Source: Branchiostoma floridae
Taxonomy: Eukaryota > Chordata > Leptocardii > Amphioxiformes > Branchiostomatidae
Assembly: GCF_000003815.2 (NCBI RefSeq)
Contig: NC_049986.1
Span: 4,798,556-4,862,555 of the forward strand
Reading direction: 5' to 3'
DNA: 64,000 nucleotides
Shown here one piece after another: positions 10,801 through 22,800 of the stretch. Below the pieces are notes generated by a model. The model did no database searches. It had not been told where the DNA came from and worked only from the letters and a program-made list of their open reading frames with translations. The position numbers and the translations under genes are program-made. Numbering within the stretch: the first letter of the stretch is position 1; every line of letters starts with the position of its first letter.

Positions 10801-13800
10801 TCATACCACCACGAAATATTTTGATTTGCATGATTTATGCATGGAGATATTCATCATTGACGAACGTACACATGCCACAAGTATGAAATTCCTATCATTA
10901 ATCATTAAGCGGTTGCGCAATGTTTGCATATATCATGCAAGTCAGTTCCTCATTTGCATATTTGGTATCTGCTCATTTTCTGTCTATCATGATTTACATG
11001 TGTTACATTTATTGAAGTCTAGTTATTGAAAATAATGGAATTATACACTTTGCTCTTTATGCGAATTACGTCCTCATTTACATAACATGTATATCATTAT
11101 ACCTAAACTGATGGCAATATGTCGTTCCTTTCTGCAGTTATCCTCTTTGGAATATCTTGACAAAAACTAAATTAATAATTATTCATTAAGGGGGTTAATT
11201 AAATGTTAGGGGCTGAAACTTGCCCCACTTTGTTATAATACTCAATTCTATCTACAACCCAAATGTCAAGATCATATCTACAATGGAAAGATGCTGATAT
11301 AATCATCTCATTGATTATGCAAATGTATTCTGTGTAACATTGTCAAATGTACCTACATACCAAAAAAACATGAAAATCCGTTGTTCCTTTCTTGAATTAT
11401 CCTCTTCAGAAATTTTAGCAAAATTGACCCTGCTACCCCAAAACTAGCCGCTACGAGGCCCAAACTTACGCCATGTCTTCCTGAGCACAAGAGCTATCTA
11501 ACACCCAAAAGACCATAGCTTATTCAGAACTTGAGATTGCAAAACCACTGCTGCACCAATGGAAGCCGCTAGGTGGCCAAAAATCTAATGATTTCCAGAT
11601 TCCATCACACCCTACCCACACACCAAGTGTGAAAGAAAACAGATTGACTTACTGGCATCATCACAGGCGGTGAGCGTTCCGTTCCACCGGCCTCCTGCAC
11701 TGCACCAGCGTTCCGCAGAACCATGCAGGGTGTACCCTGTCTGACATCTGAACTGGACCCTCTCACCAAATCTGTAGGAACTGCCAACTTTCCTGCCATT
11801 CTCAGGGCTTCCAGGATCACTACAAATGATCTCTGAAATGATAGAAATTAAGTAAGATTTAGGAAAGCTTGGTGACACTATTTCTATACTTTCTGTTTGT
11901 TCTTGAGAAGGAAATCTACCCCCCCCCAAAAAAAATGTGTTACACTCCAGTGTTTATTCTGAGTAGCCTCAGGACAATTTTTATACAAAACGTCAGAACA
12001 GGAATTCCCAGATCACTGTGTGTTAGCCTCCACCAGGCTTTCATACGGGGTACGGATCGTAGAATTAAAATTAAAAATTCGGCAAACAATTTATAGGCAG
12101 GAGAGTCAGTCCACGCTAGTGAACATTGCCCCTTGCGGTAATTCAAACCATATGGTAGCAAGACTATAGATTACAATGACAAAATATTCTCCCTATTACT
12201 ACGTACATAAGCCAGCGTAGTTAGTCTGGTAGTCCGTCTCTACAATTATACCGTCGGAGTCATTTCTAGGAATTGGACTGGCTCAACCTTTGGCCACAGT
12301 GTTCTCCATACCTTCACATGTGGGGTGAACCCCAGACCATTCTTTGTTTTGCTGACATGTCCGTTGGCGTGGACCAGACAATTCGAACCCATAGGCACAA
12401 CTGTACTTGACAGTCGAACCAACTCGGAAGAGGATCCTCTCTGCTGATGTCACGTTGGTGTCAGGTGTGCTGAAGTTCTCAAACAATGGCTCTTCTGTTG
12501 TAGTAATGTTCACAGTAGCTAACGGAACACTACTGTTCCCAGCAGTGTCAGTTTGATTAGCTCTGGTATTGCGCAGGTCCTTCTGGGTCTGAAGAATGTG
12601 GACTTCACCATCGAGAGGCGCTTCTGGTACCTCACACAACACCTCTGAGAGGGAACATGACAAGTTTGACTGAACAGGTGGAACCTTCCAATTGCTAGTC
12701 TAACAGTAAATGAAAGCCCGAGGGCTAATTGCAACATGGAACATACAGAATATAACGGTTATATAGTTAACACACAGAAAATAAAACACGTTGGTATAGA
12801 TAACAACGATGACAAGTATAAACAAGTGGCTATTGTAGTAATGATATGTACAGCTGAGAGCTACAATCTAAGCATTTTGGGTTTGACTTCTTTTCTGGAA
12901 GCATTGTCTTTTCTATAATGACTGGGTTATGTGACGTTAACAGGGTTATAGTTTTGTTTTCGTCAGTAAACGTTTGAAGATTTTTGTGGGTTTCGCAGGC
13001 TTTTCTTTCCTGGGCAAATAAAATAAGTACCGTTGCACTTGTATATATATTAGATTTTGTATAGTAATAGTAATCTTTATTGCAAACTCATGCCCGAAGG
13101 CTAATTGCAAACAGCGTGGTATACATAATTGTATACTCAACAAGGAACTTGTATACATAATTGTATACTCAACAAGGAAGGGACAAGATATTTATAGATG
13201 AACGGGGAATAACATCTATTCTAAATCTACTTCTGCTTAAGCTGTTTAATGGGTTTGACTTCTTTTCTGTGTGCAGTGGGAGATGAATTGTCCAACATTT
13301 TCATTGATAAAGGGGTTGGACGACTCAAGCAAGAAAATTGTTTTTTGTTTGTCGGTAAGATGTGAGAAGCTTGGGAAAGTTTCAGTGATTAGATTTTGAA
13401 CCATGGGTGACTTTGAACAGTTCTCGGTCTAATAAACTTTCCATCTTAGCCTTCTGATATAGAATGTGGATTAATTTAACATTGCTTTATCGCATAACTG
13501 TTTCATGACTTCACCTAGTTGTGTCATATATAGATTGGCATATGTAAGGATCCCCACCCTGGCAGGACGGAGGAACATCTGACCAGCTGCCGTTCTGTAG
13601 GCACGTGATGTTGGCAGATCCTGTCAGTCCAAAACCATCATGACAAATGTAGGTGACGTAATCACCCACATGAAACGCTGGCAACACGGAGTCTGTTCTG
13701 TTCCCATTGTCGATCCATCCTGGGTCATCACAGAATATATTTGCTATTGAGGCAGAAAAAAAAAGAATTCACATTAAAGCAATTGTCACATATGAAAACC

Positions 13801-16800
13801 TGAGTAATTACGCAATCAAAGATCCATATGGAATGGCCTAGAAGTGGACAACCTACAACGAGCAATGATCGACAGGGATGCATGGTCAACCATCACAGCT
13901 CGAGACCGGATGGACAAGTAAGCAACAAAAGCCACATACTTTTGTCATAAGTACCTAACTTAGATTTACATTATATATCATTTGCTCACTTCAGTAGAAG
14001 CTGCATGTGTTACCTAGAAGATGATGTTTGCGTCAGCTTCGTCTCTGTCTCTCTTTCTTTGCATGCGCCTGTGTGTGTGTCAACAAATTGACTAGATACT
14101 TTGAAAATTATTAACATTACTGCTGCATGTTTTACATCACAGATTACGTATTTTCTGACCTCTACAAGTTGTAACTTCACCACCCCATGTCTGGTCATCC
14201 TGACAATCTCGAACTGCAGGCCCCTCCAGGATATAGCCCACTTGGCAATAAAAGTCAACTGAGGCACCAACATGAAAATCATTGCCGATTCTACCACCAT
14301 GGTCAGGAGCACCAGGATCAGGACAATGGACCACGCCTGCAAATAAAGGTGAATATATTCAAAGGCCACGTCATACGCATTAAAACTTTCCAAAGAACTT
14401 CATCCTCATTTTCACGTATTTGTTACTCTGTGACTGGAGGGTAACTTCCGTCGACAGAGTAAATTGTAATCGGTCTATGTCTTCGCAAATGTTCGCACCT
14501 TTATCTCTATGTTCCGTTTGCCGCATTCGTAAGTGGTTTGGCATGTCACCTGTACTCAGCTCCGAGATGAAGAACTTTCTTTTTTTCGCAGTAGCTGTTG
14601 TTATAAAGGATGTGATAATTTTAGAAATCACCCCTGTATTTTCGGTATTGTGGAACAGGCAATGTGGTTTCGGCGTTTAGTAATCAGCTTATCTCCAAGC
14701 AGAGGGTTATGTATTGTCTAATGCAAGAACAGCTGTCGCGGTAGAGGAATCCCTAAACGTAATTGAACATATGTTCGTCGTATTATGTGTGATGTAACGA
14801 CAATAGCTGACGTCTCGGGCCAACTGTTTGAGGTATCCCTGACAATGTTGAATAGTTTTCATTTGGTGTCTTTCTTTTGAGACGATGATTTTGCTGTTGA
14901 TTGTATCTTTTTATTTGACAATGATAGGTACCTTATCTTTTGAGTATGTTTTGGTATAAGTCGATATGATGTGTTCTGTATATGATGCAAACACAATGTC
15001 AACAACACAGAAGACAACANNNNNNNNNNNNNNNNNNNNNNNNNNNNNNNNNNNNNNNNNNNNNNNNNNNNNNNNNNNNNNNNNNNNNNNNNNNNNNNNN
15101 NNNNNNNNNNNNNNNNNNNTGATTCGAAATAGTTGCATGGTGCATTGTATTTCGAACCACACGCGGGTAAATGCTAGCTCTCACAACGACTTGCATGGAT
15201 GCCTTATGCGTATATTGTTGCAGCAAGATGGTCGAAACGTCTGTCAGTCATAGGGTAGCCTTCGACTTAGTATTGTAGTTGGGTGATGTGATGTTTGTTC
15301 GCACCTGTGTCTCTATAATGTTCCCTTTGCTGCATGTCGTCTGCTCGTAGTTGCGAGATGATGCATTTTTTTTCACGGTAGCTGTTTGAGTAATGTAATA
15401 TTTTTAGAAATCATTCCTGTTCTCTGTGTTGTGGACCAGGTCATCGATATCACCATGCGGTTTGGACGGAATATCTTCAAGCAGATGTTGGGTTATGTCT
15501 TGACAAATTGATTCAGCAGCTGTTGCTCCGGATGAAACTCGGAGCAGATGTTAGGCTCCGACCATACTTTACTGCATTGATTACTATAACTAGTCTCATG
15601 ATAAACAACAACCTGTACATAAATGGAAACGTATCTCAGCCTAATGTAAAAACGACACGGAGTATGTGACCAACGGTCTCTTGTTTTGATTGCTGTTATG
15701 ACAAACAATCGCGTGTCTCCCGACTGGGAAGGAATCGCACAACGCCACTTATGGGAAAGGTAGTCCGGGATGTGTACTTGAGCTCCAGCTGAGAAAGCCT
15801 TTATACTGAAACGGAATTAGCAGGAATCATGCAGAACCATCCTGAATGAAGTATTTGCAAAATTCGTGCCACATTCGGGCCATTAGGGTGGTAATTCCAA
15901 ATGGACCGTATATCCCCTTCACACGAGAAGGAATTAGCCAAAATGCCGTCAAAATGCCGTCTAGAAATTCTTACTGCATTCCAGATATCTGTGCCCGTTC
16001 TCTTGGCTGGCCCGAAATTTTTTGACATGCTAAAAACTGTCGAGGTGCATTTGAAGTGGAGAAATACCGAACGGCATTCAAAGTGTAATTAGACTATTAT
16101 AACTGCAGTATGACCGCATTATACGACATTCTAACATTATTCGAAACGTTATTATCTCATTCGATGGAGAACCGAAACGGCAAGCCACTTCGAATCCTGC
16201 CAGAATGTGGCCAAAAGAATATCTGGAATGCAATGAGAATTTATACAACACACTACGAATTCCCAGGAATAGAAAAGAATTTTCATTCTGACGGCATTTT
16301 GGCTCATTGCTTCTCGTGTGAAGGTGATTGATATAAGGTCCATTTGGAATTCCCACCTGAATGGCCCCGAATTTTATTTCTACTATACTACTGGGCCCCG
16401 GTTGAGAAATGTGACCATAGCATAACGGCTTATGATTATCTTAATATACTTGGCAATATTATGTAGTCTAAAACCAAATGTTTATTCCTTTACGGAATCC
16501 ATGTTTTTGCAACACCTCTAGCTCTGCGAGACGGACAACACTGACATGTAGCGGACACCGTACAAGTCACCAAAGTCCAAAAGTTTTAATCACTACTGTC
16601 AAATTGAGTATGTTCATGTAGCAGCCCTAACTCTGATTTTTCTTCCGTGTATGAAAGGCGGGGGTCCTTCAAAAAGTAATGATATTGCTTTTATGACAAT
16701 CACAAACGTAAAGGGATATTTCTTTTGAGACATGTGCAGTTTTCGTCTCATACAATAGTTATGCAAATGACTTACACATTTTCATGATTTATGCATGGCG

Positions 16801-19800
16801 ATGTTCATCATGGACTAACATACACATGTCACAAGTATAAAACTCCCATTAATTTTTAAGCGGTTTTGCAATTTTTGCATATATGATGCAAATCAGTTCC
16901 TTATTAGCATATTTGTTATCTGCTTATGCCATCTATCATAATTTACATGTGTTACATTTATTGAAAACAATGGAATCATGCAATTTCCACATTAATTATG
17001 CTAATAAGTCCTCATTTGCATTGTATATCATTATGAACATCTTTGCCTAACTATTGCGTACCTAAATAATGTCAATCCGTGATTCCTTTCTGCCCCTGCA
17101 GTTAATGTTTGGGGGCTGAAACTTGCCCCTCTTTATAATAACGCTAAAAGCTATCTACCACTAAAATGTCAAAACCATATCATGTCCAGGACAAGAGATA
17201 CATTGAAAAAACTGCTATGATAGATTATTCTCATTAATTATACAAATGTACTCCTATTTTACATAATTAGTAATTCATTTTGTACAACATTGTCTGGTAC
17301 CTACATACCAAAAATCATGAAAATTCGTTGTTTCCTTCTTGCGTTATCCACACAAAATGCCCCTGCTATCTCAAAACTGCTAGGAGGCCCAAACTTATGT
17401 CGCTTATTCCTGAGCACAAGAACTGTCTAATACTAAAAATTCGTGACCATAGCTTGTTCAGAAGATAAGAAAACCCACCCGGAAGTTGCGCTGCAGTACG
17501 GTAGCCGATAGGGCCCAAAATCTAATCATTTCCAGCTTTCATCACACCCCACCAACACACCAAGTATAAAACTAATCCACCTAGCCGTTCTTGAGTTATC
17601 TTGTTCACAGACAGACAAACGCTAGTGAAAATATAACCTCCATGACAATGTGGACAACAAATTGAGATATTTCAGGCTAAAGAACATGTATCCTTTTACT
17701 TTTGTGCCAAGTTTAATCTCATTTGATGAAAAAATGAGCTTGTTATAAAACCGATGGTATTACTTCGCTGCACATACGCTATGTTTACGTCTCTCAGTTC
17801 TCGGACCGCGAGATCAGATTATCACCGTGTATGCGAACGCATATCGTATTCGTGCCACAGCTGACCGTGGGACCGATTCCCTGCGATTTACAACGCATGA
17901 GATGTGTAACATGTCAAAATCTATCAGGTGTACTATGCGTATGCGTACCAAAAACTTACACAAAACGATTCAGATGCGTATGAGGTACGCATTGTGCGTA
18001 CGAGTGCTATGAATGAGATTAGCACAAATGTCGATACGGAACGCATTCGCACTTGAAAAAATACATACGTGTGAGTCCCCCTTGATGTTTTTTTATCATT
18101 GATGTGCGTTCGATCTGCGGAAGATTGAGTGAAGTTTTTGGGAAGTTGCGGCACATTTTGTGGAAGATTGCGGTACGTTCTGATAAAGATTACGCGCCGT
18201 TCCGTGGAAAATTGCGGTATTTTCTTTGTAAGATTGCGAGACGTTCTGTGGTAGTTTGCGGGACGTTCGGCGGGATGCTCTGTGGACGGTTTTGTGACGT
18301 TCTGTGGAAGATTAAGGGACGTTCTACGTAAGATTGTGAGACGTTCTATCACAGTGGAAGATGCCTTGCGAAACTTGCGGATGTCCTGCGTCTTCCGTGA
18401 CCTGCTGAGGTAGTACTGTGCGTAGGTTTTGTGACTCGAATAAACATTTTGTAGCCTGCTATGTTCGTATTGTCCATTTCTAAAACCATATCATACTATA
18501 GTTACAATAGATAGACCTGGTGACGTAAGACATAGCTAGAGAAATTAATAACTCACGTTGACACTTCGGTGTTTCCCCGTCCCACTGGTAGCTATCAAGA
18601 CACTCCCGTTCACTGGTTCCCACCAGTTGGAAGCCCGGTTTACACGAATACCTTATCCTGGAGCCCACCGGGAATTTTCGGCTCCTGCGCCCAAATACTT
18701 TCCCTACAAAGCCATGGTGCGGTGATTCTGGTTTGGGGCACCCTCGCGCTGGAAGAACAAGCATTATGTCAGAGTATTAGTTGCCTAAGCATGGCGTGTT
18801 GTGATATTGGAGTAGTATCAGCATGAGTTCATTTAATCTCTCCCAAGGGAATTGCAAGACATTGGACATAGCTCACTCTCCATTTAGATTCCGAGCGCGT
18901 GGGACTTGCTTTGCTGTAGCAGCTCGCTTGCTAGAAATGTAACAGGCATATGTAACAGATCACGACATTTACATTCCGACACACGCCAACCCCCCCAACC
19001 CCACCCCGTATACTAAAGTATGAGAAGTCGTAACGATTTTGGTCCTGCTATCTGGTATTGAAGGACAACAGTTTCAGGGGAATGTTTCATTCACGTTACC
19101 GGAATTATAATGCACCAGTTACATGTAAGGCCATGTTGATTTGATTATATGGATGACATCCGCGCTCGCACCAATTTTTGGCCTTTTCCAAAAAAAAAAA
19201 GTTTTCAACCACACAATAAATTGTGCAAAGAAGCTGTAAAATTAGCACAAATATTCCGTAGATTGAAAAAAAAAGTATCAGAAAACAGATAACTAATGCC
19301 ATAGAATGCCAAAATAAATCTAAAGTCAAAGAATAAGATGTGAAAGGACAGAAAGAAAAAAAAATCTATTGTTGGTTGGGGGAGGTACTAGTACAGAAAA
19401 TTCAGGTCCAGAGGATCATTTCCAGGTCCGGACAGGAACCTGGACCTGATTGTCTGTGGAAACTTGAGAACTGGCAATACTCAAAACAATGGTAATTGAT
19501 CAATTTTGCTACAAAGGAATCTGTTTGGTGGATTATTGAACTCCCACTTTATTTTAAAATCCCATCTCCATGTAATAAAGGCTAACTGTCTCTGTACCTT
19601 TGACTGTAGAAACTTGGTGCAATTGACTATAAACTCTACTTGACTTCGCTCTTGTTGTCTTCTTGCCCCCCCCCCCCCCCGGTTAGATCCCAAATGGCTG
19701 CTGACATAGTGTGTCCATTTTTTAATTGGCGAAACCTGTTCCTCTGGTTTTTTTTCAGGTCTGTTTTTTTCGGATTGGTCAAAGAAGAAAAAAATGTTTT

Positions 19801-22800
19801 GCACCCGTATGATGTACTGGTCCCTACACCAGTACTGTTGGTATACCATACTATGTGTGTTTAGTCCTATGTTCAACCTTCCTGGCCACTTTGATTTCAT
19901 ACTGATGGCAACTTTTTTTTTTGGCCAAACTTTTTTTTTATTCGCTCGCTCGCATCAGTTTTGGAATTCCCGGAGGATGTCATCCATATAATCAAATCAA
20001 CATAGCCTAACGTTATATTACACATGATCAGAGCATGGAGAGCATAAGTGTATATTAACGTGCATGTTTCATGGTAAAATCTACTAACACATCACGAAGC
20101 TCACAAAACTCACCGACACACTGGGGCTGGCCACCTGTCCATGTTCCATCTGCCTGGCATGTTCGAAACTCGGGCCCTCTTAGTCGGTACCCATCGCGGC
20201 ATGTGTAGAATATACTGTACAGTTCTGGGAGTGTCTCGAGAAGTGGACCTTCTCCTGTTAGGTGGTGTATGGTTCCGTGACGGATCTTCCCAGGTTGTGG
20301 ACAATCTGGTGAAATGAATACATCATCATACCTGTGAGATTAGCTCAAACAGAATCTACTGTCCTACCTAGCAGACTTTGTGCCAGCAAGCCTAGATACC
20401 AAGATGACATTATTTAGGAACAGCACAGATGTTAATTGATCCTGTCAACAAAGCTGCCAGTCATAAAAACATAGGACAGATGTCTCGACTGGCTGACCTT
20501 AGTACTGCAGCAGTCTAGCAATTATTTTGTGAATATGGTCCTAGACGTGCTGTGGACTTGATTTGTAGGTGTCAGGTGGGTGTACGCGCGAAGGGGTATT
20601 TGGCCTCCCAGTAGGTTTCTGTGGACCTGCAGGGTCGTTTTCCTTCTTGTGTTTTTTGTGTGCGCATCTGGCGGATTATCTTAAGAACTTCTGGATGGAT
20701 TATGATAATGTTTGTTACGTAGGTAGATGTTATATGTATTAGTGTGATTTGGGGCCCTCTTGTGGCTAACCTTGGTACTGCAACAGAACTTTGGTTTTGG
20801 ACAGATGTAAGGGAGACGTGTCGTAGATAAGGGTCACCTAGCAGGCTCCTGTGGAACTGTAGGGTCATTTGTAGAGTTAAAAACCCCGGGGCTGTGCTTG
20901 TGGTGCTACGTCTTAGACGGTCGCACACTTTCTACTTTACTACTCTCTGCACACGGCTACACGACAAACGTTAGCTGCTACGGTGCACCGCCTTGTCGGC
21001 CAGTCTCTCTCCACCGGAGTCCTCCTTAATGATTCTCCAGGTTATAACATTGCTACAAACCAAAAACTCTTCGACGCTTTGTATTCATTTTTATTATCAA
21101 CAAACCGATTGACAGCACATTCCATCTGCTCCTCCTAGCCTCGTAGCCTAACGATAGTTCATCTTTATTCACGGGGTAACCTATATCCGTTGTACCTAAA
21201 AACAGGATATTTTCATAGGGATACCACGTTGATGGACAGTGGTTTCAAATTGCATTTTTTTGACGACGCCTCAGGGGAGTCGTCAAGTGGTATATATTGC
21301 ATTCAGTCTGCAAAAATTCTAGGAATTGCACAGGCATTTCCACAGGAATGCAGTATGCTGGGTATGCAAGCCCTCCCCCCCAAATCTGTTCCAGATGTAT
21401 CTCTGGTATGCAATGGTGGAATTTAGGTCACACTTCCTCCCTGGAGGAACTTGTATAGCATTCAGTCTGCAAAAATTCTAGGAATTGCACAGGCATTTCC
21501 ACAGGAATGCAGTATGCTGGGTATGCAAGCCCCCCCCCCCCCCCAAATCTTTTGCAGATGTATCTCTGGTATGCAATGGTGGAATGTAGGTCACACTTCC
21601 TCCCTGGAGGAATTTGTCTTTTGAAACTAGACAGGGAACTCTGCACAATGGATCACGTTGCCTTGGTTGTTATGTTATGTTATGAAGGATACATTTTCTT
21701 TTCTAGAGCTTATTCAAGCCATAGGCCACAGGCAGACAGGAAATACTTCTGTAGTGCTCAGCTGTAGTTTAGGTCACTGCAGACCATTGTGCTGTACCGG
21801 GGATAGTACATTTCTGCTGGCTGTAGGTTTATGTTACAGGTGGGCTAGTATATTGTTCCCAGGGATAGCGCGACAGGGAAGTTCCAGTCTATTTCTGATT
21901 TGAGCTGTATTGTTGTACCCTCAATCGTCGTCATGGCTATAATACATTTTTATTGCCAGTCTTGTTGTCATTATAATGCAGTTTGAGACCACCGTCCATC
22001 AACTTGATATCCCGTCGATTGTAATCACCCCCCCCCCCCCATCAGGTTACCATGAACCATTCGTTTTACCTAAATAAGGTAAGACAATCTTCTATGCATT
22101 ATAAGTGACCCAGGACAAAGCAATCCTTCTACAAAGAGCTCTTACGTTGAATACGAGGGGTAATCAATAATTTCTTGGCCAAACCCCAAAATATCTAGAG
22201 TTTGGCGACCTCATACTCCATGAAATATTCAGACCTTTTGTAAATTTTATGCAAATGTCTGGCACATTTACATGATTTTATGCATGGTGATGTTCATCAT
22301 ACACTAACATACTCATGTCACTTTTCAGTATGAAATTCCCATCATTAATCATTGAGCAGTTTTGCAATTTTTGCATATATTATGCAAATCAGTTCGTCAT
22401 TAGCCTATTTGGTATTTGGTAACATAATTTACATGTGTTACATTTATTGAAGTCCAGTTATTGAAAACAATTAAAAAAAAAATTAAAATTAAAAAAAAAA
22501 ACAACAAAAAAACAATGGAATGATAAAACTTGCACATTAATCATGCAAATCAAGTCCTCATTTGCATATCATGTATACCATTATGAACATCTTTGCCTAA
22601 CCTACCCGCATGCCTAAATGGTGTCAATCCGTCGTTCCTGTCTGCAAGTATCCTGATTGGAATCTCTTGACAAAAACACCCTTGCAGTTCCAAGAATTAA
22701 TGTTAGGGGGATGAAACTTGCTCCACTTTGTCATGACGCCGAAAGCTATCTACCACCCAAATGTCAAAACCATATCATGTTTGGGACAAGAGATACATCT

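Noticed and set aside
18104-18352. Asn/Pro/Arg-rich open frames
   Set aside because: They are translations of a 20-22 bp minisatellite.
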